Shown here piece by piece: positions 11,080-24,094 of a stretch of DNA of 64,000 bases; position 1 is the first letter of the stretch; each line of letters begins with the position of its first letter. The stretch is from Lepeophtheirus salmonis (Eukaryota > Arthropoda > Copepoda > Siphonostomatoida > Caligidae), in contig NC_052135.2 of the NCBI RefSeq assembly GCF_016086655.4, forward strand, positions 13,978,363-14,042,362, in the 5' to 3' direction. The notes under the pieces were generated by a model that saw only the letters and a list, made by a program, of their open reading frames with translations, ran no database searches and had not been told where the DNA came from. The translations under genes and the position numbers were made by a program.

Positions 11080-12480
11080 TTTATGCACAAAAGTTGGCTA
11101 AACCAGAATTTCAAAAAAAAATCTGAAAACCTACCTTTATAAATGAGCAAATTAACATTGATTAACAATCTATGTTTTGTTGTTCAACACTGTATATAAA
11201 TAATGCTATGATTTTTACAAATCATAGCTTTATTCTTAATTCCATTAATTTTCTATTCTACAGCTCTCTTTTTTTTTTTTTTAATTACTTATAAACATAT
11301 AATTATGGATATTTTCTCCACCTTACACCTCCAGTAGCTATATGTACAATGTCTCAATGCAGCCTTACCCAAAAATGGATAAATCAATTCACAATGGGGT
11401 TTTGTTTTTTTTAAAAGATGTTCTTGAATTCAAATAAGGTTAGCCCTCACTTCCTGAAAGGATGACTCATAGCCTAATCTTTTGATAGAGAAAACTTCAA
11501 AGACAACACATCTCCAATCTTTTTACGTCAAATATTTTATGACCCTCAGCTATTTAATTTATAATTATTGCAATACTGAAACGTAATTTACTTAAATTAA
11601 TTTTATTTTAAAAAGTAGACGTTGAAATTAAGGTGATCACTCTGTTTACGAACCTTCAATCATACTTACAGCTTCTTTAATTATATTTTTCAAAACAAAA
11701 ACCAGCAAATAAAAAAAAATACTTTTTTGCTAAACATAAGAATTTTTTTTTGTAGGCAAAAAACTAGGCGTAAATTAAACTAAAGATAAATTTCCCGCCA
11801 AAGAAGTGAGAAAGGAATTACTCATTAAAAATAACTTGAGATGACATTAATAAATTACGGAAAATTTTGATTCTTAATCGTTTGAGTTCGACGTAAGTTG
11901 AGATTTTTTTTTCTTTTTGGGGAAAAAAGTGGGGGGAGTTCAAGTAAATCCAAAAATACTGGAATTTACTTCAGTCGATTTTTGTTTAAAGTTCGAATAA
12001 TAATTGAGTCCAACACTATTATTTTGATACAAAAATTCAATAAAATTAATCTAAAAAGATGAAATCATTTAATATCTTGGGTTCATTGAACCAAAGGCTC
12101 CATATTAGACTGTCCCATTTTCGGGTTAATAATTTTCTCTTCCCGCACAAAGACCTTTTCTATAGGGGACAATCCAGAAACTGATTTTGTCAAATTTTGA
12201 GGCATTTTTAAGTCATTCTGATTTCAAAAAATTGTGTGTAACAATAATGGAGTAAGAAAATTGTACTTTTTATATTTTTTAGTATTCAGTTTATAAACAT
12301 GGTGAACATTGTTTTTAATCATTTAAGGTATAATTGATTGTTCAATTATTTCTAGTGCCCCTATTTTGTCAAACTTAACATAGCAATAATCAATGCTCGT
12401 TAAGTGATAGATGTAAAGAAAAGGATAATTATCATGTATTATATTTTATTAATAAAGGAAAGTTTCTCAGTTTGTTTGTG
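11080..12480. other. intergenic, nothing recognised
   Basis: AT-rich sequence with several T and A runs. No gene, repeat family or RNA recognised. Confidence 0.5.
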
Positions 12481-12504
12481 TGTCGGTCCGAAAAGAACTC
12501 TTTT

Positions 12505-12800
12505 AACAACGAGTATTTGTAGCTAAAGCTCAGCGCCTCATATATAAATATATACTGAAGTACATCAATATAAAATTATAAATGTGACTTTAGATCAGAT
12601 TTAGCAACGAGCATTTGTAGCTAAAGCTTAGCACTTCATATTAAAAAAGTGGACTATATATATTTGGCTGTAAATTTTAAGTATTTTTTAGCGTGCGATT
12701 ATTATTGTTGTTGTTTGTAACCTCAAAAATATATTTTTTTTTCCAAGCTGTTATCTTTATTATTTCATTTTTTAGGAGAGAACATCTAAGTATTGAGTGT
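12505..12800. repeat. local direct duplication plus a dispersed repeat
   Basis: AACGAGTATTTGTAGCTAAA (from about 12509) is repeated about 96 bases later as AACGAGCATTTGTAGCTAAA, each followed by GCTCAGCGCCTCAT or GCTTAGCACTTCAT. The following piece (12680-12800), with TTTTTTAGCGTGCGATT and GAACATCTAAG, resembles 41680-41795. Confidence 0.5.
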
Positions 12801-12965
12801 GCTCATAAAAAACAGAGAGTCACACTGAATTTATATTCTATATTAATAAATAACAATTAAACTTTTTAAGCGAAGTGTGTCTTTTCATAAACGCTTAAAA
12901 ACTCCAACCAATGTAGTATACTACCTCTAGTGTTTTATAAAACAAGATCATATTTGGAACAGTAC

Positions 12966-13382
12966 TTAGAATCCACCCAGGAACAGTGTGTACTTTAACC
13001 TCAGCCTTGGCACTGCCCAAGCATGAAAAAAATCTTTTGACGAGACTATCAACTTCAATAATATTTTGATTGGCAAAGCCAAAGCTACATCTCTCTCTCT
13101 CTCTAATAACCGTATTTGGCCAAAAGCTGTATCCTTGCTTAGGACTATAAAATAGTCTAGAAGTAGACCTTCGGCAAGGAGTATCTCATAACTTCGATAC
13201 CACTCTAACCACTCCCTATCAATTAACCCTTCAGCATAAGGCCCTTCAACAAAAGTAGCACTTAACCTGTTAAAATGTTGATCCAAAAATACCATTTTCC
13301 AAACTAAAACTGACTGCATCACGGCAAAAATGATAGGAAAGGCCTGTAAATTTGTAATAATTTGTTCTTTGATTGTCCCCAA
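12966..13382 (-). pseudogene. cox2: nuclear copy of mitochondrial cytochrome c oxidase subunit II (NUMT)
   Basis: The minus-strand frame keeps COX2 landmarks in the right order. Towards its start is a hydrophobic stretch resembling the helix-2 segment (QAFPIIF, then LVWKMVFLD). The aromatic W-x-W-SYE region survives as EWYRSYE, then GQIRLLE, then a final stretch LIVSSKDFFHAWAVPRLRLK that corresponds to the family's D-V-x-H-S-W-A-V-P-S-L-G-x-K. The copper-binding cysteine loop of the C-terminus is absent. A short GAGAGAGAGAGA expansion interrupts the RLLE region. The N-terminal part lies in another frame (13270-13467). The copy is partial and not functional; in a nuclear context an inserted mitochondrial fragment is the simplest reading. 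A divergent paralogue is less likely. Confidence 0.7.
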
Positions 13383-14100
13383 CAGAAAAGGTATTTGTCC
13401 ACAGGGAAAAAAATATCAACCCAAAAACAGGACAGTCTAATATATATATATATGGACATGTGTCCACAAGTAGAGATAATTGAATCTAAAAGCAAATAAA
13501 AGAATTGCAGTTTTTAGATATCCAACTACAAATATTTGTAGAGAGGAAGCAATTAAACGGTATTTTGCTGGACAAGATATAATTAAGTAGATACTTTTTG
13601 GTATTTTTAACAATGTTTGCATTTTGGAGCCCTGATATACCTAGGTATATACAACTAGATAATTACATAATAAGATTCCACATTATAATATAATGAAGTA
13701 TATATTATTAGCAAATTACAAAGGTATGTCGTGGTCCACATCGTAATTACATATGAAAAGAATGTGACAAGAGATTTGATGACAAATTTTTGAAAAAATG
13801 TTTGAGATGGAGATTAACATTTATAAGTGCCATATTAAACAATTGAAGGAACATCTATGAATGTTTGAAGCAATTGGGCATTTAAAAATTATATTCTTCA
13901 TTATGTATTTATAGTATTGCTCGTTATTAATTTCAATTTGGATATTTCCACATATAAAAGAATATGACAAAGAATCTATTTATTTAAAAAATTTATTGCT
14001 ACACATATTAAAACTTACAATCAGTACGGGTACATGTAAAAATAACTTTAACTTGTGGTGCCCTGCAATAGTTTGTCGGATAGGTCTCCTACTGCAGTCC
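13383..14100. other. intergenic, nothing recognised
   Basis: The first 80 bases may extend the cox2 copy. A TA dinucleotide run lies at 13440-13452. The rest is AT-rich without recognisable content. Confidence 0.4.
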
Positions 14101-14193
14101 ATCCTGAACGTATTCTAGGGATGGTGCATTATTCAGCATGTGCCCGACATCAGAATTAATTAAGTAACTGGAGAGGTTGGAGACGGAATATCC

Positions 14194-14560
14194 TTAAATA
14201 AGTCGTAAATTGTCCAAAACCAGTGTCCGCTGTATTAAAATTTTAGAACATTTATAAATCAGATGAAATGTTTCTTCATCTCTTAAACCACAACCATGAC
14301 ATAGTGGGCTAACTTCATGGTTTATAAGGTGATAGTGTCGGTGTAGGAGACAATGACCTGTGGTAAACTGAACCAAGGAGGTCAATTTTCCTTTAGAAAA
14401 ATCCAAGAAATGCTTCCACCTCCCACGTCTAACACTTGGGAGCATCGCACGGCTTTGATTGCAATAGTCAAGGTTCGACCATTTGTCATGTAATGGGAAG
14501 AGACCTTCTCCCAAACATATGACTGAGGGATTCCAACAATTCAGGTAGGAGGTCGACAAA
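14194..14560 (-). pseudogene. non-LTR retrotransposon ORF2 C-terminal fragment
   Basis: The frame encodes the tail seen after the RNase H-like region of jockey/CR1/R1-type ORF2 proteins: LVQFTTGHCLLHRHYHL, then a zinc-knuckle-like CHGCGLRDEETFHLIYKC (C-x2-C...H...C) and a leucine-rich end. The usual pattern is G-H-x-x-L-N/H-x-H followed by C-x2-C-x-E-x-E-T-x-x-H-x-x-x-x-C, which fits. The upstream reverse transcriptase is absent, so this is a 5'-truncated dead insertion, the common fate of such elements. Confidence 0.65.
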
Positions 14561-14689
14561 GGATATCAAGTATGTAATATGGATTTGTAACGTCACTACT
14601 ATACGCTTTTTTGTTTTACACTTTCCCTATTAGCAATGTTGTAGAACACATAATTAGCTGTCGATTACTAAGAAAAACTGTCCTAGTCG

Positions 14690-14830
14690 CCACCATGAGC
14701 CCACAGTACGAGAAGAGGATTGAGATAGCAATGCTCTTCCAGATGGTATTGTCCCAGTAGGCTATCGGGGAGCAGACTGAGACCTCGAAGTAGATAATTT
14801 ACTATGTCCACATGCATGGAAGACAAAATT
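14690..14830 (+). pseudogene. Tc1-like transposase N-terminal scrap
   Basis: From an ATG at 14696 the frame reads MSPQYEKRIEIAMLFQMVLS, stop, AIGEQTETSK, stop, like the first helix-turn-helix of Tc1-type transposases (K-R-x-x-I-x-x-L-x-x-x-G-x-S-x-x-x-I-A). Stops interrupt it and nothing further of the element is visible. Confidence 0.4.
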
Positions 14831-15869
14831 TGCATAATTTTGGTGAGTAAATAATTACTATTGCCCCAGTATATACATTGTGTACATATAGTAACTTGAA
14901 TAAGGTAATAATAGAGTTTAAAACTAGATAATGAGATGAAGAATTGGAAAATATAATCAAAAAAAAAAAATGAGGATTTATTTATATTAATGTGTTTTGG
15001 TATATCTGTAATACGAGTAGATTGGACACAATGCCGTGAGTAAGATTTTTCTTTTGCATTGATTTTTTGAATATCTTTGACAATTTTGACAGAATGTTTT
15101 TGATTTTTGATTCATGACAAATTTGACAAATAAATTTTTGAAAAGTGAAGGAAAAATTTGACGATTAACACCTTTTAAAGTAAAAACAAATAAAACACCA
15201 TTTTAACCATTAAAATTTAATGCATTAATTTCTGATTAGTTTAATGAAAATTACTAATTGATAGGCATTCTGTGGCACATAAGATAATTATAAAAGGGTC
15301 CACATTTCCGTATAATTGTAAATATATAATAAATAAGTCATTTTAATAGGCCAACCTTAAATCATAGCAACAATTAATAGTTGGGAATTTTAACAACCGA
15401 TTTTGCAAGGAAATACAGTGTAAAAGGACCTACAAATAGTACCTTATACAGTTTTTTTATATAATTTACAAGTTTGCATACAACGTAAAAGAACCACTTA
15501 CACAACTTTGCCTTTTAATTTTATGCAGAAATTTATATGATACTCGGTCATATTATGAGCATAGACGTGGGATTGTATAGAACGAATGCACCCTCAAATA
15601 AATTGAAAAAATCACATTAAAAAATTTCACGCCACTCCCCCCTGCTTCCTAAGACTCTGATTTGTATGTCAAGAATAATATATTTCCATATATACTTTTA
15701 TGTGGGATTCTCAAAGATGGACTGAATTCTTATCTGAAGTACAAACATACATATATGGAGATAAAGAATGGAAGATCGTGAAATGCAGGATCACGAATGA
15801 AGATATATGTATGACAGAAATAGCAATATCATATAAGCATATCTAATTTTTAACCGTTTCATAAGGTCC
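14831..15869. other. intergenic, nothing recognised
   Basis: AT-rich sequence without recognisable gene or repeat. Confidence 0.5.
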
Positions 15870-16175
15870 CAAGGTTAATAGAAATACAAGGTTAGACCAT
15901 CATGTAATCGGGCTTGCTAGAATATTTAATTAGATGTATTGTATCAACTCCTGGACGTGACACACAGATTTTGATAAAACACGCAACAATCATAGTCCTG
16001 GACGTCCATGACGTCCCTATTTATATAATTTTCAAATTGATATATTTTACCGACTGCTGGGTAAGAAAGACAAATTTTGAAAAAACACGCAACCACTCAA
16101 ACACTGACACGAATATTAAATAGTGTGGTGGAAGTCAGACATCAGTCATAAACGTGTTATGGTATAACCTTGATA
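15870..16175. repeat. dispersed repeat shared with 61635-61885
   Basis: In both places the same order of words is found: AAGGTTAGAC, GCTTGCTAGAAT, TTTAATTAGATGTA or a variant, ACAGATTTT, ATCATAGTC, then GTGGTGGAAGTC and ACGTGTTAT. No coding potential was seen. The 15914-16123 frame is an accident of the repeat. Confidence 0.65.
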
Positions 16176-17983
16176 ATGTGCAAAACTTTTTTAAATTATT
16201 TTCTCAATAAGGGAGTGAATCCTTTATTTCAAGAAATAAATATCACACAGCTTCGTTCTAACCTTCAACGTTTGCTTTTCAGTGACCGAAATAATAATTA
16301 TGTTATGTATTAATATGTTAAAGGGTCATAAATATATAATGTTGAGTTGACAGAGGCGGGAGTACCGATTAAAATATTTTTTAAGGTATATTTCAGAGTC
16401 CCGTAGATTGAGATCGGATCACTGTTTCACTGATCCCCAATACCTTTTCAATATCAACTATTTCATTGGTTTTCAACTGATAATCAATATATTTTATTAA
16501 CTACTTATATCAATAGAACACATTTTTCCATGTGGGAGCCCCTGATGCATGGAAAATGAAGGATTTAAAGGATTACGTTATAAATAATTGTATTCTTACT
16601 CCTCCCAACCAGAATCCATTTCGAAATAATATCAAAATAAATACGGAAGTAGAGTATGAAGAATTGAAAAAGTATTTTATCGAACTTACACCCATTTAGA
16701 GAAGCAAGAAGACCACAAAAAAGCTCTGTATAAGTGGAACTAGTGAAAGGGTCTCCCGAAGAATACCAGAACCTTATTCAAACATGGGAGGGAAGACTGC
16801 AAGTAAAAAAATACATTTAATAAAATTGGTGGATTATTAATTGTAAAAATACAACAACCAATATAAGAAAAAGTAATACAAAACACGCTAAAAATTTAGA
16901 CCATCCAATCAGAGTGGCCTGCAAGTTTTGGACAAACCCACAAAGGGGGAGTGAGGGATCAAAGTTGTACCTTTTTCGGACGTCATATATGTATGACCCC
17001 TGAATATAAATATGTACAATCATTAAGATATATTCATTGGCAGAAAGTATCGTTAGAAATGAGGAATTTGTAGAACGAGAATGAACATGCTGTACTAATG
17101 ATTTCCTTAATAATAATACTTTTTAACATTAGTTCCCTCTTATATAATTAATTTTGGAAGAAGAAGAATCGAATATACTATCATTTATGGCCTGTGCTGC
17201 ATAGCACAAAGCCGTCTGTAAAATACCACTAATTCTAATTGTGATGTGGAGAGAAGTTTCAGCTTTGGGCATAGCATCAAAACTATATTCAGATATTGGA
17301 TGTCTCATCAATGTCAACACTTGCCAAAAGTATGATTTTTGTAAATACATGTGGTTTTTGAGTTAATATTTTTCTCCTCCTGCAGAAAGCCATTCTTTGA
17401 TAAGACAATAAAAGAAATGATACAACAGTGAAACCGAAAATCATTGAGAACATCTTAGGCTCCTTAAATAATTGAGAGAAAAAAATAAATAGATCAACGG
17501 AAAAGTGTAAACGTGTCCAATAAAAAAAGTAAATAAAGGGATATCAAATATATATTATATATAATATTTGCATAAGTATGTAAAAGCTAAACTTGGCAAG
17601 CCTCGTTTTATAAATGATTTATCTGTAATAGTTAAATAATATCCACTTATATAAATATTTTTGAGCTCTTAAAAAATATATATATTCATACAAAATGAGT
17701 CGTTTTTAAAAGTAATGAATTATTACCAAGTAATATGTAAGCACAAATTGCGTATATTTATAATTTGAAGTCAAGGTTAGTTGTCAGAAGTATCCAATGT
17801 TTTGACCCCCATTCGTTCATCCTGCTTCATTAGTGTCTCTGAAATGACACGTAACTCATTTAACCGTAAAGTCATTCAAAAGTGTTTTGAATTAATTAGG
17901 TTAATCATCATTAGAATGTTAAGCCTCAATTAACACAAATTACCTATAAGTTAAATTGAAGGAACATTAAATATATACATGTA
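16176..17983. other. intergenic, nothing recognised
   Basis: AT-rich. A 73-codon minus-strand frame at 17129-17350 has no recognisable family. No splice-supported exon was seen. Confidence 0.4.
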
Positions 17984-18340
17984 CAGGGTGAGGACTCAAA
18001 AATGAGAAAATTTTAAAAGCCATTTTTACTTCTATATATATTTTTGTTTTCTGCCATTTTTATGACAAAATTTTTGAAAAAAAAAATGGTAAATCAACAA
18101 TTTTCCCCACTCTTTATTCAATATACCCCCTCCATTCTGAATGATGGCTTCAATACAGGGACGAACAGAAGCACAGCTGGCCTTAATGAAATCTGAGGAC
18201 AAGTTGTTCCAGTCCTCCATAATAATGGCCTTCAGGACAACGACATTCGGGTGAAAAGTCTTGTTCATCTTGCCCTCCAAGACACACCAAACAGCAAAGT
18301 ATAGGGGGTTCATGTCGGGTGTGGACGAAGGCAAGAATTT
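17984..18340 (-). mobile_element. Tc1/mariner-type element, truncated copy of the 680-1554 family
   Basis: It begins CAGGGTGAGGACTCAAAAAT after TA, nearly identical to the terminal repeat of 680-1554. The minus-strand frame (18032-18334) encodes the last catalytic segment and tail: SSTPDMNPLYFAVWCVLEGK, HPNVVVLKAIIMEDWNNLS, ending in a GG-containing stretch as in related transposases. The sequence similarity to the other copy stops near GGCAAGAA at about 18340; the rest of the element and its second end are missing. Confidence 0.7.
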
Positions 18341-19819
18341 TATATTTACATAATAATTTTTATTTTTACAAAAAATGAAGTTTTATAAACTACAAAATAT
18401 TAAGACTCTTCTTACGTCGTTTACTTTTTTGTATATTGCAACCATTCTATCTACAAATAAAAAAATTAAAAAGCTGCAAATCAGTTGTTTCATGCCGGTG
18501 CAACAGATAAATTAGATTAGAGCTAGAAAAATGCAATGTATTTAGGAGTATTTACTTCAGTATGATTTTTTTTTAAATGAGGGAAAATATTAGGATGTTC
18601 CTTTAAAAAATAAAATATACATTTATCTATAAAAATAACTATTGGAAATTGATACAAATATTACAGTAAAAAAGTCTATGAAAAGCCCCGGAAAAGACTT
18701 TACTTTTTAAAAACAAAGTCATACAATATATTAATATAACATTTGCTTCATAAAAAAAGTCTTTCGATTACAAATGAACAAATTATTTATTTAGAAAGGC
18801 TTTTTATCATGAAAAGTCATCTCAGATGGAAAATTTTACGTATATTTGCCTCCACCAAAGTTTAGTCTAAATCTTCGAAATAAAAGATTAAAATGCCTTA
18901 TTTCTTTGCTTAAATGCTTTTATACGTTCTCAAATTACTATATTTAATTATTAAAAACTAATTTCCAATCATAAGACTGGTAATTATTTATTTTCTATTG
19001 AGGATTACTAACGCTTTTTTAAAAATTGATATAAGGTTTCAATAATTTTCATTTTATTTTCTCTGACATTAAAATATCGGGAGAGCTAGAATCATAACGA
19101 AACTGTGATTCAACACGCGAGATGTTTCGAGTTTCCCCGGACACAGTTAGCGAAGACAACTCCTACAATCAGCCCTGAGCTGCTAGATAGCCAATTTTTC
19201 CTTATTATATAATTATTATTCAATAATTGTTAGGATTATTCACAAATTATCAAGAGCTAATTCGAATTCAACCAATCAATGTTCAGAACACTGATCAGTG
19301 GAAAGGAAGCTCATAACAAAAAGTGTGTAAATTTGAATATTAGTGACATAGTGCCGTGTTTGAGCAATGTTTCTCAGGAAGGATGCATTAAATTCGTATG
19401 TGGGGCCAAACCAGCTATCAATAATATAAAACTAAACTCACAAATAAAAATTATAAATAAAAAAAAATCAAAGACATAATTTTACATATTTTGGACGATA
19501 ATCTAATTTTCGACGATAAGGATAGTTATACAGTTGAGTAAATAATTATCGGGGGTTTACACCCAAATAATCGTTATTCGTCACAAAAATCCATATCGGC
19601 CGTCCCTAATAAAGGGATTTTCATTAGGGACGCTTCAATTATTTTTTCCCGTCGGGAAAAAACGATTCCATGTTCATTTTTTTCATTTGACATTTAAAAA
19701 CTTAATTACTATACATTTTATCATGAGCGATGTACACTTGATCCGCGATTGTAAATTATCCAAATGTATTATCAAAATAACTGTAATAAAAAAGTACTGA
19801 TTTTCATCGCAAAATCATT
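18341..19819. other. intergenic, nothing recognised
   Basis: AT-rich. A small inverted repeat GTCCCTAAT/ATTAGGGAC lies around 19600-19632. No gene recognised. Confidence 0.45.
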
Positions 19820-20420
19820 TTCAGTAATGAAGATCATTTGTGGGTCAATGACTTTGTAAATAAGCAAAATATGCGTTAGTGATCAGGCAGCAATCCACAA
19901 GTGCTTCACAAGACATAATAGCATCCTGAAAAAATTACTGTATGGTTTGGACTTCATGCTGGAGGAAGCATTGACCCATATTTTTTCGTTGATGATGTTA
20001 ACAACCACGTCACTTTAAATGGAAATTGTTATAGGACCATTATAACTGTTTTTTGTTTTTATTTATTTTGCCCCAATTACACGGGATGTGGTTTTAACAA
20101 GACAATTTGGTCAGTGTGTTATTTTTAGAAATGGACTAGTGATTGGCCGCCTCGATCATGTAAAATAACACCCTTAGATTATTTTCTCTGTGGTCACTTA
20201 AAGTCATTGGTCAACGCCAATAAGCTGGCAACGTTAAGAGAGCTCAGAAAAAATATTGAACGCAAAATTGCCGCAATATTACTCAATTTATTGCAAAAAG
20301 TAGTGAAAAAATGGGTTCAGCGATTGGACTTCTGTAAACATGCATGTGGGGGTCATGCACTAAAAACGATTTTCATACCTAATTGTATACTTTTATCATT
20401 TCTACAGAAAAAATAAATTT
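19820..20420 (+). pseudogene. mariner-like transposase C-terminal half, decayed
   Basis: Fused frames give the known order of a Tc/mariner-type transposase: DHLWVNDFVNKQNMR, then HPEKITVWFGLHAGGSIGPY and FVDDVNN, VTLNGNCYRTII, then after a damaged stretch WPPRSCKITPLDYFLCGHLK, SLVNANKLATLRELRKNIER and a C-terminal RLDFCKHACGGH. The third-aspartate motif (L/P-D-Y-F-L) is recognisable, while the second (D before a QQDGA-type motif) is lost in a frameshifted AT-rich part. Stops show that it is dead. Confidence 0.7.
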
Positions 20421-20658
20421 GGCAAAATCTTTAACTTTTGTGTTTTATTTATAAAATAGGTTGAAGTGGCCTTAATGAAAAACCCAAAAATTACAAAACC
20501 AATCAATAGAAAAACTAAGGAAAAATACTTTTTTCCCACGGTTTACAAGTTTTGATTCTATGTAAAATTAATTATTGACGTACCTACCTTAATGAGTCGA
20601 AGGAGCTCTTTTCATTTTGTGTGAGTTTGTTTTCTATACCGGGTCGTGCAGAATTATT

Positions 20659-20758
20659 NNNNNNNNNNNNNNNNNNNNNNNNNNNNNNNNNNNNNNNNNN
20701 NNNNNNNNNNNNNNNNNNNNNNNNNNNNNNNNNNNNNNNNNNNNNNNNNNNNNNNNNN
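20659..20758. other. assembly gap of 100 N
   Basis: Exactly 100 unknown bases, the conventional filler length for a scaffold join of unknown size. True distance and order across it are not known. Confidence 0.99.
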
Positions 20759-21332
20759 GACTATGATGAATATTCACTTATAATTATAAGTACCATGTGA
20801 CTAAAAAATAGTCAATTATTATCAAAAACAATGCAATCGACGCATTAATCTTAAAATTGAAAGAGTGCGAGGTTTTGTGATTTCAATATGAGGAATAACG
20901 TTATGTCAAAAGATTAAAACGAGAAGCAATTAAGCAATAATCCAACTTGTTAAAACATTGTCTCAATATCTTTCATTATTCATACACATTTTGAAAATCA
21001 AATCCGTTCCACTTTTTGTAAGATTTTATTATTGCCATATTAGTCCAAAAGAAATCATGAATTTACCTTGCCCCATTCCAGATTGGATTTTTTTCAAATT
21101 CAATAATCAATAAATTATGAGGGGGAAATACGTATTTTGCAATTGTAAAAATATCCCACTCCATTGTTTGTTAAAGTATACATATAGACTGCCCCGTTTT
21201 CGGTTTAATATTTTTTTCTCTTTGCGCAAATACCTCAACTGTTGGACAATAAAAAATGCTAACTTTATCAAAATTACAGTGGTTCTCAGTCACTTTTTGG
21301 CGTGGTAAAGAATATTTTAGTATATTAATAAC
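20759..21332. other. intergenic, possible hAT end
   Basis: No gene. CAGTGGTTCTCAGTCACTTT at about 21277 resembles the start of Charlie-type hAT elements, but no matching second end was found. Confidence 0.35.
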
Positions 21333-21930
21333 TAGTGATGAGACAATTCCCAAAAAATGCCGAGTCCGATAAAAGTTCCCGATGCCGATTCAAATTCTTT
21401 AATACTTTAAATCATAATTAAAAAATACCATTTTGCTCACAGTGGCGTCCACAAGATTATATTTAAAAGGGCTTGTTTTTTTAATTTTTTAGTTAAAAAT
21501 TTTAAATATTGAAACTATTTTTAAAAAATTTTAAATATACATTTTGATTTAAAAATTTTTGTTTTAAATTTACAACTATTCACAAAAAATCATATTTTTT
21601 TAAATTTTTTTTCAAAAACTCACAGTTGTTCACTAAAAAATTCAAAAATTCACAGCTGTTGACAAAAAATAGAATTTTATTGGGAAAAAAAATCAAATAT
21701 TAAAAAAAATTGGAAAATTAAATTTCAAATATTAAATTTTTAGTAAAAAAAATTCCATTAAATTTTCTAGTAGAAAGTAAAAATTCCTTAATTTGAGGGG
21801 GGGCTGTATTTTTTTTTTTTTTTCCATAACTAAGAAGAATCGGTATCGGAAGTTTAACATTATTCTCCAAATGTCGATTCTGATTCCAGAAAAGACATTT
21901 GATTCTCTGATTCTTGATTCCGATATTATA
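21333..21930. mobile_element. hAT-type element, second copy, right end missing, with AT-rich core
   Basis: It starts TAGTGATGAGACAATTCC, almost the terminal repeat of 24558-25327, followed by CGAGTCCGAT-type words. The right part (21838-21930) resembles the right part of that copy (ATTCTGATTCCAGAAAAGAC and GATTCCGAT). The final inverted end is missing. The core (about 21430-21830) is an AT-rich capped block with GCGTCCACAAGATTATATT on the left and GAGGGGGGGCTGTATT on the right. Confidence 0.55.
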
Positions 21931-22199
21931 TTTTTAACTGATGAATTACTAAAAAATATATAAAATACAATTTCATACTCCAGCTTCATATTTAAGACAG
22001 TACCTGAGGCCAAACAGTGGTACTAACTGAAATGGCCTCAAAATTTACCAAAGACTGTTTAGTTTTGTTTTCTATATTCCTTTAATTGGTTAGATGGAGT
22101 TGCACAGATTAAGTATAAGTAAACATCATACTATTAAAATTACTCCAACTAACATAAGAATCTTTTGTGAAGTTCATATAGAGGAAGTATATTTCTTTC

Positions 22200-22955
22200 T
22201 TTGAATTTTTTTATCAAAAATCTATAACTACTCACAAAAAATAATTTCTTGGAAAAATATTTCAAATATAATTTTTTTCAAAAAAAATTTCAAAATTCAC
22301 AGCTATTCACAAAAAGTGACATTTTTAGAAAAATTTCGAAAATTAAATATAAAATTTTATGGAAACAAATTTCAAAAAATCCACAGTTATTCACGAAAAA
22401 TTATTTTTTTGGAAAAGACTTTCAAAAAATCAATTTCAAATATTAGATTTTTTGGAAAAAAATTTATAAAATGAAATTTCAAATAATAAATTCTTTAATC
22501 CCGACCCAAAAGATCATCACCACCTGTTGATCCTTTTACTTATTAACATTTATCAGAAGCGTCTGTAGGAATACATATTTTTTTTGTTGGGAGAGGTGGG
22601 CTTGGTTTTTGGAACTATTTTGAAAAAGATCAAAAAATTAAATATTTTTGAAAAATATTTCAAAAATCTATATTCCCATAAACTATAATTTTAAGAATAC
22701 ATTTGAAAAAATTAAATTTTTCGAAAAAAAATTCAAAAATAACGGCTGTTCATAAAAAATTTAATTATTTTGAAAAAATTTTAAAAATTTAATTTTTTCC
22801 CCAAAAATTTCCAATATCCACAGTTATTCACAAAGAATTCATTCTTCGTAAAAAAAAGTTCATATATTAAATTTTTTAATCCGAACTATAAAAATTCAAG
22901 TGAAATTTATTGATTTGAGGGGGGGGGAGCTACAGCCCACCACCTGCTTATAAGA
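22200..22955. repeat. AT-rich capped repeat blocks, copies 4a and 4b
   Basis: Two adjoining blocks. The first (22200-22490) shows the phrase CACAGCTATTCACAAAA and a close variant (CCACAGTTATTCACGAAAA) about 80 bases apart. The second starts near 22555 with AGCGTCTGTAGGAATA and GGGCTTGGTTTTTGGA, and ends near 22950 with GGGGGAGCTACAGCCCACC, that is, both family caps, with the phrase again at about 22740 and 22815. Confidence 0.6.
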
Positions 22956-24094
22956 AATACTTACTCTTACTCTCCGTCTTTTATGAGCACACACACTTTT
23001 TACTTGGATATTCCCTTCTCAAGAATTAAAGAACTACTTTATAATTATTGTTCCCTCCTCAAGAATAATGAAAACAGCTTTGGAAAATAATAAATCTTTT
23101 CAGGTTGCAATTACAACAAAAATACTATCTTCCATATTTTTTTTAAACCTATAAACACAAATGTACATCCCCATTTATGATGAAGTAGAATTCATCTATT
23201 ATATCTTCAGTTAACTGCATGATTTAGGCCAGAATATGAAAAATACATGATCACTAACAGATGGAAAAATATGATACCCAAAAGAAGAAAGACACCTCAG
23301 TTTACTCAATAATAGGTGAGGAGACAATGAGCATAGATTGTACATATGTTACATAGCGTATGAATAATATTTGATAAATGTGTCAACACCCACCTTAATC
23401 AGAGTTTCATCCATCTATTTTATAAGGGAATGTCCATTTAAGGGCATAGCCAGGTAATTTGTCATTCATATGTTTATTGATACGTTTGATGAACAAATAA
23501 TTGTTTAATAATAGTTGTACATATTGTGAGGGTCAGGTCAACTTTCTCGAAGAGTCAAACAGTAAAATGCATGATTCGCCTATCCATAAATGTTTTTTAT
23601 CTACATATATGGTATTAGTGTTAGATTTCGGTCTGAAAATCTTAAACTAGTCTGAGACTCATACGACTTTTAGTGGACTGAACTAATTCGGTCCACTAAT
23701 TACGTTCAATCTAGATCGGTATAGAAGAAAAATTCAGTTTGGATCGGTATTACAAAAAAATCATTTCTATGTATTTATATAAAATTCGATCAGTACCGAA
23801 TCTAATTATGAATTGTTAATGACGTCATGTGTGTTCCAAAAAGGGAAAAATTGGCATACAATAACGTCATATAATCTTAAGTATATTGCATAAATCATAT
23901 TTGTACCACTAATCAATCGGGGTAAGGGAGAAAATCGGTCTAGATTTAGACTGAAAAAATTGGTCCTTGATTTGAAAATAATTAAATTTAGATCTTTGGT
24001 CAGAAATTTGAAACAAAATATTGGACCAAATCGGACCAGAAAAAGTGCTTAACCGGGAAAAAAATCGGTCTTGGACATAATCACAAGATTTATT
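22956..24094. repeat. intergenic with a TCGGTC/GGACC-rich self-similar stretch
   Basis: Between about 23625 and 24080 words such as GATCGGTA, AATCGGTC, TCGGTCC and CGGACCA recur on both strands, like the interiors of some non-autonomous hAT elements. Ends could not be defined. No gene recognised. Confidence 0.4.

Noticed and set aside
22200..22955. CRISPR-like regular spacing of a repeated phrase
   Set aside because: The units vary in length and sequence, the spacers are themselves AT-rich repeats, and the context is a eukaryotic genome.
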